Shown here: positions 53,982 through 62,326 of the stretch, piece after piece
Position numbering within the stretch: position 1 is the stretch's first letter
How the letters are laid out: the number at the start of each line of letters is the position of its first letter
Assembly (NCBI GenBank): GCA_947178505.1
Contig: CAMWYR010000003.1
Coordinates: 35,793 to 99,792 of the forward strand
From: an uncultured Muribaculaceae bacterium
GTDB lineage: Bacteria > Bacteroidota > Bacteroidia > Bacteroidales > Muribaculaceae
Reading direction: 5' to 3'
DNA length: 64,000 nucleotides
Position numbers and translations under genes: made by a program
Notes under the pieces: model-generated
Told to the model about the DNA's origin: nothing
The model's database searches: none
Seen by the model: only the letters and a program-made list of their open reading frames with translations

Positions 53982-54563
53982 ATGACATCAAAAACCGAAT
54001 ACTACGACAGAATCATCTCTTCCCTCCAGTCAGACATAACATCACAGAAATCTGAAATATCGGAATTAAAATCAACTGTCGCCAGACAGCATAAGGAAAT
54101 AGAGGCACTTAAAGCCTCGCAGGGTGCTCCGCTGAAATCCTCAGAACCTCAGCAGAAATGGATTACTACAGAAAATCTACTATTGGCGGTCAAGCGAGCG
54201 TGTGACGGCGTAATCCGGGCCAATAATGAACAGCTACCGACAATGTTTGCCGACAGACAGGAGTTCGAGGATTTCCGCAAATCCATTGAGCAAAAGTTTC
54301 TCTCAGCAGACACTTTCAATGACTACAAGAAGTCTCTTGAAACGCGCCTGAAATCCATCGAAGAAAATCAGAAAAAACGCTTCTCCTTCCTGACAATCAA
54401 ACGTTATATTCAGACAATACTCTCCACCGCAAAAAGCTCATTCAATTCAACAGATGTTATCAGGGTTACCAAGCAGCTTAATCTCAAATGGCTAATCCAA
54501 ATCCTCATATTCTTATCCATCTGTCTGATCGCCGCCTATATCTATGGCAGCATAAAAGATTGA
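53982..54563 (+). CDS. Coiled-coil protein with C-terminal membrane anchor, mobilisation-associated, unknown function
   Basis: 193 residues. Residues 5-45 are a long heptad coiled coil (IISSLQSDITSQKSEISELKSTVARQHKEIEALK); residues about 65-125 are helical; the last 20 contain one membrane segment (IQILIFLSICLIAAYIYG). It starts 9 bp after the relaxase remnant, a spot where mobilisable elements of Bacteroidota often carry a small accessory gene. I do not recognise the family. Confidence 0.55.
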   Translation: MTSKTEYYDRIISSLQSDITSQKSEISELKSTVARQHKEIEALKASQGAPLKSSEPQQKWITTENLLLAVKRACDGVIRANNEQLPTMFADRQEFEDFRKSIEQKFLSADTFNDYKKSLETRLKSIEENQKKRFSFLTIKRYIQTILSTAKSSFNSTDVIRVTKQLNLKWLIQILIFLSICLIAAYIYGSIKD

Positions 54564-54803
54564 AGAAACATCCAACATCCCCTTATTCAGCACTCTACGC
54601 TTAAAATTTCCGACTGATTTAAAACCATAGTCTCAGAAAAATTTACTAATTTTGCAATTAAGTAACGCCTTTCTGAAAATGACCAGTCAGTAAACAAAAA
54701 AAGACATACGGCGAGAGCCGAAAAACTTTGGGAACATCCTTGTAGTCGTTACAGGCTTTGGTCGGCCTTCAGATGCTACGCGGATGTTTTGTTTTTCATA
54801 GCT
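54564..54803 (+). promoter_or_regulatory. Promoter and attenuator-like leader of the seven-gene accessory operon
   Basis: TAATTTTG at 54647-54654 is a -7 match. The roughly 140-nt leader has a four-codon frame ATG ACC AGT CAG TAA (54679-54693), a small hairpin CGGC-GAGA-GCCG (54711-54722), and a longer AACATCC...GGATGTT hairpin (about 54732-54788) followed by TTGTTTTT, terminator-like, 15 bp before the first ATG. This looks like attenuation control; not proven. Confidence 0.5.
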
Positions 54804-55235
54804 ATGGATAATAAATTTGTAAAAGGAGACATAGTTAAATTCATAGACGAGGCGAATGTTCGCCCCGATTACCTCCATAATGTTGAAAATATATATCAGA
54901 TAGTTTCGATTGAAGATACAGCCGTTATCTTGTCTCGTTCATTTTCTGGAGATATTGAAACCACTATATCGGCTATCACAGGCGTTGTTATGGATGGGGA
55001 AGAAGATAAATTTATATACTGTGACCCTGTCATTATGGCTTCATTCGTTTGGCCGGGGGATCCTATCCCAGTTCACCATACAGATTATACGTATTATCTT
55101 GACGCAAATGTTACATTTCCGAATGATAAGACCATGCGAGATTTTGTAAAGGAAAATGGATTTGAGTATGTTCATGAACTCCAACATTTCCTTAGAGAGG
55201 AGTATCAAACGGATGATTTGAAAATCAATATCTAA
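54804..55235 (+). CDS. Small acidic protein of unknown function, first gene of the accessory operon
   Basis: 143 residues from the ATG at 54804, an acidic soluble protein. The first 50 residues (KFVKGDIVKFIDEANVRPDYLHNVENIYQIVSIEDTAVILSR) read as a small strand-rich SH3/KOW-like barrel; the C-terminus is helical (KTMRDFVKENGFEYVHELQHFLREEYQ). No signal peptide or membrane segment. It ends 7 bp before the methyltransferase and is probably co-transcribed. Function unknown; a regulator or inhibitor of the downstream system is only one idea. Confidence 0.6.
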   Translation: MDNKFVKGDIVKFIDEANVRPDYLHNVENIYQIVSIEDTAVILSRSFSGDIETTISAITGVVMDGEEDKFIYCDPVIMASFVWPGDPIPVHHTDYTYYLDANVTFPNDKTMRDFVKENGFEYVHELQHFLREEYQTDDLKINI

Positions 55236-55242
55236 AAGATTT

Positions 55243-57990
55243 ATGGCTAAGAAAACCAAATCATATTCACAGGTTGAAGCGACCGATGCCCTGGAGCAAC
55301 TCGGACAGCGTGGCACCTCAGCGCCGGAGTTCATTTATGATCTCCTGCGTATCTTCGCCGGATATGGCGACGGACAGATACGCCGTATCAAAGAGGGTCC
55401 GGGTAATCTTGCTAAAGACGGCGAAACCGTCCTTATCAAGAATCTTGTCGCATATCGGCAGGCTCCTGTAAATACACTGGATGGCGATTGCTCAAAGATG
55501 TACGATATTCTCAACACTATGCGCGATGACGCCAAGATTGGCAAACAATCACCGCGTCTATATATCACAAGTAATGGCGTTCATGTTGTAGCCTACGACC
55601 CGAAAGATAATGATTGGTACGAAAACAGTATAGATCTGCTTTGGAAAGACTTTGAGTTTTTCACTCCACTTGCAGGTATTGAAAAAATCCAGTTTACCGA
55701 GGAGGCTGAGGCAGACGTAAAGTCAGCTGAACTAATGGCTAAGCTGTTTGATGATATTCGTCGCTACAATAATATCCGCGACCCACAGACTGTCCATGCC
55801 CTCAACGTGTTTATGTCGCGTCTGTTGTTTTGTTTCTTTGCAGAAGATACAGGCCTGTTCCCTGGTGATAACCTCTTTACAAATACACTTAAAACCCACA
55901 CAAAGGAGGATGGCACGGACCTCGGCGAATTTATCGACCGCGCATTTCTTGCCATGTCAACCAACGACCCCGTTGTGCTTTCTACTTTGCCGAAACTCTA
56001 TGAGGTCTTTCCTTACGTAAATGGAGGCTTGTTCCGCGACCGTTATCCCATCCCGATATTATCGCGCCGTGCCCGCACGTTGATAATCAACTGCGGTAAA
56101 TATAATTGGAAGGAGATTAACCCTGATATTTTCGGCTCGATGATTCAGGCTGTAATTACTCCTGAGCAACGTGCCGGACTGGGTATGCACTATACCTCTG
56201 TGCCGAATATCGAGAAAGTTATCCGCCCTCTTTTCCTTGACGCTCTCGAAGAAGAATTTGAAGCTGCTTGTGCTGAAGCTCGCGAAAAGATGGCTAAGAA
56301 GATTAACCATGACCGTGCTTCACAGCGACTGAGAAATTTACTAACTCGACTTTCCCAAATCAAATTCTTTGACCCGGCGTGCGGCAGCGGCAACTTCCTC
56401 ATTATTTCCTATAAGCGATTGCGAGAACTCGAAATTCGCATTTGGAAAGCCTTACGCGAAATAACAGGTGTAGCTGTTCTGCCGTTTCCAAACATCACGC
56501 TGACGCAATTCTACGGCATCGAACTTGATGAATACGCCTGCGACACCGCTACGCTCTCACTTTGGCTTGCCGAACATCAGATGAACGTTAAGTTCAAGGA
56601 AGAACTCTACGTACTCCCCGAAACACTCCCACTGAAACCCTCCGGTCATATAGTCTGCGGTAACGCCTGTCGCCTCGACTGGAACACCGTCTGCCCCCAC
56701 ACTCCCGACGATGAAGTCTATATCATGGGAAATCCGCCTTATCTCGGAAGTAGAAACCAAGAAGAATCTCAAAAGGAAGATGGAGCTATTGCTACTAATA
56801 ACCTAAAAGGGTATCGTAAACTAGATTATATAGCCTCATGGTTCTATAAGGCAGCTCTTTATATACATGGAACAAAGTGCATGTCGGCATTTGTTACTAC
56901 TAATTCAATTTGTCAAGGCGAACAAATTGAAATTCTATGGCCTAACATCTTTGAATTAGGTATAGAAATTGCATTCGCATATGAAAGTTTCAAGTGGAGC
57001 AATAATGCAAAATACAATGCCGGAGTAACGGTTAACATCATAGGACTAAGAAACGTGTCCGCATTAGATAAGTTTATTTATTCTCTAAGTTCAAAATCTA
57101 AGGTCAGCGACATTTCTCCACGGCTATCAGACAAAAAAGAAATATCCGTCACTAAAGCGACTAAACCAATTTCTCACTATCTCCCTGAAATGCGTCGAGG
57201 TAATATGCCTAACGACCATGAGTATCTTAGACTCAGTCCCTCAGAAAGGAATGAGATATTAGATAAGTATCCATTTGCTGCGAAGTTCATTAGATTACAG
57301 ATCGGTGCTGATGAGCTTATAAATGGAATTGAGCGATATTGCTATTGGATATCGGATGAGGACTTAGTCAAAGCTAAAGAAATTCCTCAGATCCGTACCG
57401 CTATCGATAATACATATAATTATAGAATAAATAGTAAAGATGTAACCCTTCATGCTCAAGCGAACAAATCCCATCAGTTTAGGGAGTTCTTTTCCTGCGG
57501 AAAAAACTCTCTAGTCATTCCTATAGTTTCTTCCGAGCGACGAGAAATTATTCCAATTGCGTTTGTCCCAGAGCATACCATTGTCCCTAACTCTGCTCAG
57601 GTTGTCTATGATGCTAACTTACTTGTGTTTGCTTTGATTAATTCAAGATTACATAATGTTTGGGTTAGAGCCACAGCTGGTAGGCTTGAAAATCGATTTA
57701 GATATTCGATTTTTCTATGTTATAACACCTATCCTGTTCCTAAGCTGACAACCGCACAGAAAGAGGAGTTAGAGGAGTTGGCACAAAATATACTCAATAT
57801 CCGCGACGAGAACTACGACATGACGCTTGGCGAAATGTATAACCCGGAATCCATGCCCGAGGAACTGCGAGAAGCCCATCATCAGCTTGACCTCGTCGTT
57901 GAGCGTATCTATCGCCCCGAGGCGTTCACTTCCGACGAAGAACGTCTCGAACACCTTTTCAAACTCTACGCAAAAATGATAAAAATATGA
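55243..57990 (+). CDS. MmeI-like adenine DNA methyltransferase with a degenerate nuclease domain
   Basis: 915 residues in the MmeI domain order: N-terminal domain (1-130), helical spacer (FFTPLAGIEKIQFTEEAEADVKSAELM, LLFCFFAEDTGLFP), N6-adenine methyltransferase (GMHYTS, FFDPACGSGNFLIISYKRL motif I, IMGNPPYLG motif IV), target recognition domain (about 600-820, MRRGNMPND to RYSIFLCYNTYPVP) and C-terminal helices. In MmeI the first domain has a D...E-x-K nuclease site; the matching stretch here reads TVLIKNLVAYRQ with no E-x-K, so restriction may be left to partner proteins. The target-recognition part is more AT-rich than both flanks. It overlaps the next gene as ATGA. Confidence 0.88.
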   Translation: MAKKTKSYSQVEATDALEQLGQRGTSAPEFIYDLLRIFAGYGDGQIRRIKEGPGNLAKDGETVLIKNLVAYRQAPVNTLDGDCSKMYDILNTMRDDAKIGKQSPRLYITSNGVHVVAYDPKDNDWYENSIDLLWKDFEFFTPLAGIEKIQFTEEAEADVKSAELMAKLFDDIRRYNNIRDPQTVHALNVFMSRLLFCFFAEDTGLFPGDNLFTNTLKTHTKEDGTDLGEFIDRAFLAMSTNDPVVLSTLPKLYEVFPYVNGGLFRDRYPIPILSRRARTLIINCGKYNWKEINPDIFGSMIQAVITPEQRAGLGMHYTSVPNIEKVIRPLFLDALEEEFEAACAEAREKMAKKINHDRASQRLRNLLTRLSQIKFFDPACGSGNFLIISYKRLRELEIRIWKALREITGVAVLPFPNITLTQFYGIELDEYACDTATLSLWLAEHQMNVKFKEELYVLPETLPLKPSGHIVCGNACRLDWNTVCPHTPDDEVYIMGNPPYLGSRNQEESQKEDGAIATNNLKGYRKLDYIASWFYKAALYIHGTKCMSAFVTTNSICQGEQIEILWPNIFELGIEIAFAYESFKWSNNAKYNAGVTVNIIGLRNVSALDKFIYSLSSKSKVSDISPRLSDKKEISVTKATKPISHYLPEMRRGNMPNDHEYLRLSPSERNEILDKYPFAAKFIRLQIGADELINGIERYCYWISDEDLVKAKEIPQIRTAIDNTYNYRINSKDVTLHAQANKSHQFREFFSCGKNSLVIPIVSSERREIIPIAFVPEHTIVPNSAQVVYDANLLVFALINSRLHNVWVRATAGRLENRFRYSIFLCYNTYPVPKLTTAQKEELEELAQNILNIRDENYDMTLGEMYNPESMPEELREAHHQLDLVVERIYRPEAFTSDEERLEHLFKLYAKMIKI

Positions 57991-58826
57991 GTTATATTCC
58001 ATTTTCACAACGCTTAGGCTATACGGAGATACCCACTACTATTATTCGAGAAAGTCTACCGGAAAATGTAATGAATTCGATTCAGAATATTTTTTGTGAA
58101 CTTTGGAATAAATATAGTGCTTCGCTTGAAATTTATAAACTTCTTAATAGCCAATTTGATAGATATTATCTAAATCATCGTATAGGCAGAGCATACAGCA
58201 TAACGCCCTTTTCTTATATTGATAATGACGAATTGGAATGGTATGAAAAAATTGATGTAATAGAATGGACTTTACAATTTCTATATTCAAATTTTAATGA
58301 ATCTGACAAGTCTAAGTTAAAACATTGCATTAGTGAATTGAATAAGGAATTTAGTCGTCATAGATATGGTTACAGAATAGTTAAAGTCTATTTTGTTGAA
58401 ACCACATCTGAGGATGAAATCAATTGCATAAATAGAGCCATTGATGAGACGAATACAAATGTTGCCACTCATTTAAGACAGGCCATTTGTTCAATTACGC
58501 CGTCAAATCAAGCCCCTGATTATCGGAATTCGATAAAAGAGTCTATTTCAGCTGTAGGCAGCTATCTGCGAGATAATTTTGGTGGAACAACTTTAGGTGA
58601 AGCTATAAAAAATCTCAAGAAAAAGAAACCTAATTTAATTAATCGGTTCATCCTTGAAGCTATAGAGAAGTTATATACTTATACTAACCAACCCGATACC
58701 GGCATAAGACATGAACTTCTTTCTCAAGACTATGTCCCTGACCATTCAGATGCATTATTTATGCTTATTCAAGCCAGTAGTCTTGTTAATTATTTGACTA
58801 ATAAATTCGCCTTATCAGATGAGTAA
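57987..58826 (+). CDS. Abi-C-like (abortive infection C-terminal domain) protein
   Basis: 279 residues, very AT-rich. The N-terminal 160 residues are helical and unrecognised. The C-terminal 90 (GGTTLGEAIKNLKKKKPNLINRFILEAIEKLYTYTNQPDTGIRHELLSQ, then HSDALFMLIQASSLVNYL) match the Abi-C pattern with its conserved GIRH, found in AbiJ-like phage-exclusion proteins and proposed to be RNA- or nucleotide-active. It sits between the methyltransferase and the ATPase/helicase genes, overlapping the former by 4 bp. The call is by pattern only. Confidence 0.6.
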   Translation: MSYIPFSQRLGYTEIPTTIIRESLPENVMNSIQNIFCELWNKYSASLEIYKLLNSQFDRYYLNHRIGRAYSITPFSYIDNDELEWYEKIDVIEWTLQFLYSNFNESDKSKLKHCISELNKEFSRHRYGYRIVKVYFVETTSEDEINCINRAIDETNTNVATHLRQAICSITPSNQAPDYRNSIKESISAVGSYLRDNFGGTTLGEAIKNLKKKKPNLINRFILEAIEKLYTYTNQPDTGIRHELLSQDYVPDHSDALFMLIQASSLVNYLTNKFALSDE

Positions 58827-58871
58827 TCTCGTTAAAGTACAATGCGCCCAAACGGGCAAGTCAAGCAATAC
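58819..58871 (+). repeat. Left copy of a 53-bp imperfect direct repeat flanking the second AlbA_2 gene
   Basis: Positions 58819-58871 and 60350-60402 agree at 45 of 53 bases. The right copy is the 5' end of the helicase gene. The left copy still begins with ATG (overlapping the Abi-C stop) and reads MSNLVKVQCAQTGKSSNT before stopping at 58893, against MTNLVEVQYTQTGKSSNT in the helicase. Confidence 0.92.
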
Positions 58872-58905
58872 ACACTTCATATTGGATATGTAAGAATTAA
58901 AGGAT

Positions 58906-60357
58906 ATGATTTCAAAAAAAGAAATACAGTTGCTGCTCAATGATCTGGAAAGTGATAGAGTGGAACGGACAATATCCACAGATAAAATGGATAAGTTCGG
59001 AGAGGCGATATGCTCATTTGCAAATGATCTTCCTGACCATCAGCAACCGGGTTATTTGATTATTGGAGCCGATGACAAAACAGGAAAAGTTGTGCCTATT
59101 GATATATCCGATCGTCTTCTGCAAAAAATAGCCTCTATACGCACCGAAGGTAATATTCAACCTCAACCATCAATGGTAGTTGAAAAGGTGGAATTAGATG
59201 ATGGACCGGTATTGGTGACAGAAGTGCAGCCGGCCCATTTCCCACCTGTGAAATATAAGGGTAATATTTGCGTAAGAGTCGGGCCTCGACGTGGTGTAGC
59301 CAATCCGGAAGATGAAAGAAAACTTTATGAGAAGAGGGCATCGCATGTACAGACATTTGATGCATTGCCATGCTTGGGAAGTAGCTTAGAAGACCTTGAC
59401 ATCAAATTGTTTCGGCAGATATATTTGCCGATGGCCTATCCGGAAGATGTTCTTGAAAATGATAAACGCGATATAAGATTGCAACTTCAGTCATTAGGTT
59501 TTTATGATATGAAGCATGACTGCCCTACTTATGCTGGCATTCTTATGTTTGGAAATAATGTGGAACGCCGATTGCCCGGTGCTTATGTACAATACGTGCG
59601 ATTTAGTGGAGATGGAAGAGGAGCTGATATCGCCAACGACTACAAGTTTTCAGGTAATTTAATGACTATATTAAATCAGCTTGATACCTTTGTGTCAACC
59701 ACCATCGCCAAGAAACGCCCGGTTCCAGTAAGTGCACTAAGGGAGGAAAATGTCATTGACTATCCCTCATGGGCTATTCGAGAATTGCTTATGAATGCAG
59801 TGTGTCATCGTGATTATGAAGGTAATGGCCCAATCCAATTTTATCAATATGATGATAGAATTGAGATTCTAAATCCCGGGGGGCTATATGGAAAAGCGAA
59901 TCCTCGTAATTTCCCTTGGGTCAATGATTACCGTAATGGAGTTGTAGCGGAGGCGATGAAAGTCATAGGCTTTGTCAACCGATTTAGCAGAGGTGTGCAG
60001 CGTGTACAGGAAGAATTGAAGACCAATGGTAATGGTGATGCAGACTTCAATCTTACTCTTGAAACTGCATTTCTTGTAAAAGTTCCAATTTCTCAAAAAG
60101 CTATTGTTTCAAAGAATGAAACAAAGAATGAAACAAAGAATGAAACAATAAGTATAAGTAAAAGTACTATTGATGTCTACAATGCTATTGTTTCATCACC
60201 CAATGACACCAGGGCAAATCTTATAGTTAAACTCAATGTTTCAGAATCAACAGTAAATCGTGCAATATTGGAATTGAAACAAAAGGGTATTATTGAGCGA
60301 GAAGGCGGGAAACGCTATGGATATTGGAAAATTCTAAAAAGTATCAGAAATGACTAA
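58906..60357 (+). CDS. AlbA_2 / HATPase_c protein with C-terminal helix-turn-helix, copy 2
   Basis: 483 residues. AlbA_2 domain: ESDRVERTISTDKMDKFGEAICSFANDLP, GYLIIGADDKTGK, ICVRVGPRRGVANPEDERKL. GHKL ATPase: IRELLMNAVCHRDYEGNGPIQFYQYDDRIEILNPGGLYG with a standard HRDY N-box. Three KNET repeats then lead into a winged helix (RANLIVKLNVSESTVNRAILELKQKG). Compared with copy 1 at 50736 it has the same domain order but is a distant paralogue. It overlaps the helicase gene by 8 bp, and the flanking repeat suggests it was inserted here. Confidence 0.85.
   Translation: MISKKEIQLLLNDLESDRVERTISTDKMDKFGEAICSFANDLPDHQQPGYLIIGADDKTGKVVPIDISDRLLQKIASIRTEGNIQPQPSMVVEKVELDDGPVLVTEVQPAHFPPVKYKGNICVRVGPRRGVANPEDERKLYEKRASHVQTFDALPCLGSSLEDLDIKLFRQIYLPMAYPEDVLENDKRDIRLQLQSLGFYDMKHDCPTYAGILMFGNNVERRLPGAYVQYVRFSGDGRGADIANDYKFSGNLMTILNQLDTFVSTTIAKKRPVPVSALREENVIDYPSWAIRELLMNAVCHRDYEGNGPIQFYQYDDRIEILNPGGLYGKANPRNFPWVNDYRNGVVAEAMKVIGFVNRFSRGVQRVQEELKTNGNGDADFNLTLETAFLVKVPISQKAIVSKNETKNETKNETISISKSTIDVYNAIVSSPNDTRANLIVKLNVSESTVNRAILELKQKGIIEREGGKRYGYWKILKSIRND
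60112..60147 (+). repeat. Three tandem 12-bp repeats (KNET) in the AlbA_2 gene, copy 2
   Basis: AAGAATGAAACA repeated three times exactly, coding K-N-E-T, in the same interdomain place as the NDAK repeats of copy 1. Confidence 0.95.
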
Positions 60358-62326
60358 TCTCGTTGAAGTACAATATACCCAAACGGGTAAATCAAGTAAT
60401 ACCGATGCGCTCGGTATGCGCGAAATGCAGGCTATGGTTTATGCGCAGCGTAGCCGTCAGCATCTACTTGTCAAGGCACCTCCTGCATCCGGGAAAAGTC
60501 GCGCCATGATGTTTGTAGCACTTGATAAACTCGCCAATCAAGGCATGAGGAAAGTTATTGTAGCTGTTCCGCAGCAGAATATCGGTCGTAGTTTCAATGA
60601 TACTCCACTAAAGAAATTTGGATTTTTTGAGGATTGGCGTGTTGCTCCGTACTGGAATCTATGTATGGCTGTAGGAAGCGAGAACTCCAAGAAATCGATT
60701 GTTCACGAGTTTCTTGACCATCCAACGGCTACTAAACTCGTCTGTACACATGCCACGCTCCTTAACTCGCTCAATGGCATTGACGCAAGAAAACTTGACA
60801 ATGTTTTCTTCGGGATTGATGAGTTTCATCACGGCTCGGCGGACGAGGATAATCGTCTCGGGACACTGATACGCCGACTTCTCAACGAGACATCGGCTCA
60901 TATACTCGCCATGACCGGCTCATACTTCCGTGGCGATGCTGTCCCAGTAATGCGCCCCGAAGACGAGGCTATGTTTCAGCCAACTATCAATTACAATTAC
61001 TATCAGCAACTCAACGGCTATAAATATCTAAAAAGTCTTGGTATTGGATATAGTTTCTTCCAAGGCAATTATCTGACAGCTATTCCTGACGTGCTTGACA
61101 CTACAAAGAAAGCTCTTATTCATATTCCGCACCCCAACAGCAAGACCGGGGCGTTTATGAATAAGCATGACCAAGTGGCTGAGATTATCAAACATATTGG
61201 AGAGATCGAAAGCCAGGATTATAATAATTGTATTTACTATGTACGCACTACTGATGGGAGGCTTCTCAAAGTAGGTAATTTAGTCGAGGATAAAGCTGAT
61301 CAACGTGCTCTTTTGCAGTCTTATCTGCAACGGATGAACAGTCGAGCCTCTCTTGATATACTTATCGCCCTCGGCACAGCAAAAGAGGGTTTCGATTGGG
61401 AATGGTGCGAGCATTGTATCACAATCGGTATTCGAGCATCGCTTACCGAAGTGGTTCAGATTATCGGTCGTTGCACTCGTGACTGTGAGGGTAAAACTCA
61501 TGCGCAGTTTACCAATCTCATTCCTTGCCCTGATGCGGCGCAGGATGATGTTTCTATGGCGGTCAACGACTTCTTGAAAGCCATATCCGCATCATTGCTC
61601 ATGGAGCAAGTTATGGCTCCCAAGTGGAATTTCAAGACTAAGGTCGATGATGAGGATAAACCCGAAAAGCCCAATACACCAGATGAAGAAGACCACGTTA
61701 TCGAGGTTAAGGGTTTGCCCACTCTAAATGAAAAGACCAAGGCTATTGTTGAAAATGACCTTGACACTTTGGTCGCCACCACACTCTCTGATAAAAATAT
61801 CCGAGAGGCTATCATCGGCGAGGGTATGGCAGAGATGATAACAGAAGTTTACATCCCCAAGATTATCCGTAAAACTTATCCCGATCTAAACGAGGATGAG
61901 GTTGATGCTGTTGCAAAACACACAATTCTGACTATTGCCACACAAGGCGAGCAGGTTATAGGCCCGGATGATTCCGGCAATAAATTCATAAGGATTGCCA
62001 ATAAGTTTGTCAATCTCAATGACCTTGATATCAACCTCATTGCAGAAATAAATCCCTTCCAACGAGCTTACGAGGTCGTCAGCAAATCGCTCACCCCCGA
62101 AGTGTTACGCACCATTCAGTATGCTATCGAGGATAAACGCTCCGAAAAGCTGACCGATGAAGAAGCTATTTTGCTTTTCACAAAATATCTTCCCAAGTGG
62201 CGTGAGGAAAATCCGGGCAAAACAAAGCCGGAGATTACCGATGGCGACCCATTAGCCCGCAGAATCGCTATTGCTATTGAACACCTACGAAACCTTAAAC
62301 GTCAAAGACTCGCACAGCAACAATGA
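60350..62326 (+). CDS. Superfamily 2 (DEAD/DEAH-like) helicase
   Basis: 658 residues. Walker A APPASGKSR (about 43-51), motif Ia IVAVPQQNIG, motif II IDEFHHGS, motif III AMTGSYF, motif V region LIALGTAKEGFDW and motif VI QIIGRCTRD define a type-III-Res-like SF2 motor. Residues 440-658 are an acidic linker (DDEDKPEKPNTPDEED) and a helical C-terminal domain not recognised. In this setting it could translocate DNA for the restriction step. It overlaps the GIY-YIG gene by 4 bp (ATGA), so they are made together. Confidence 0.88.
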   Translation: MTNLVEVQYTQTGKSSNTDALGMREMQAMVYAQRSRQHLLVKAPPASGKSRAMMFVALDKLANQGMRKVIVAVPQQNIGRSFNDTPLKKFGFFEDWRVAPYWNLCMAVGSENSKKSIVHEFLDHPTATKLVCTHATLLNSLNGIDARKLDNVFFGIDEFHHGSADEDNRLGTLIRRLLNETSAHILAMTGSYFRGDAVPVMRPEDEAMFQPTINYNYYQQLNGYKYLKSLGIGYSFFQGNYLTAIPDVLDTTKKALIHIPHPNSKTGAFMNKHDQVAEIIKHIGEIESQDYNNCIYYVRTTDGRLLKVGNLVEDKADQRALLQSYLQRMNSRASLDILIALGTAKEGFDWEWCEHCITIGIRASLTEVVQIIGRCTRDCEGKTHAQFTNLIPCPDAAQDDVSMAVNDFLKAISASLLMEQVMAPKWNFKTKVDDEDKPEKPNTPDEEDHVIEVKGLPTLNEKTKAIVENDLDTLVATTLSDKNIREAIIGEGMAEMITEVYIPKIIRKTYPDLNEDEVDAVAKHTILTIATQGEQVIGPDDSGNKFIRIANKFVNLNDLDINLIAEINPFQRAYEVVSKSLTPEVLRTIQYAIEDKRSEKLTDEEAILLFTKYLPKWREENPGKTKPEITDGDPLARRIAIAIEHLRNLKRQRLAQQQ

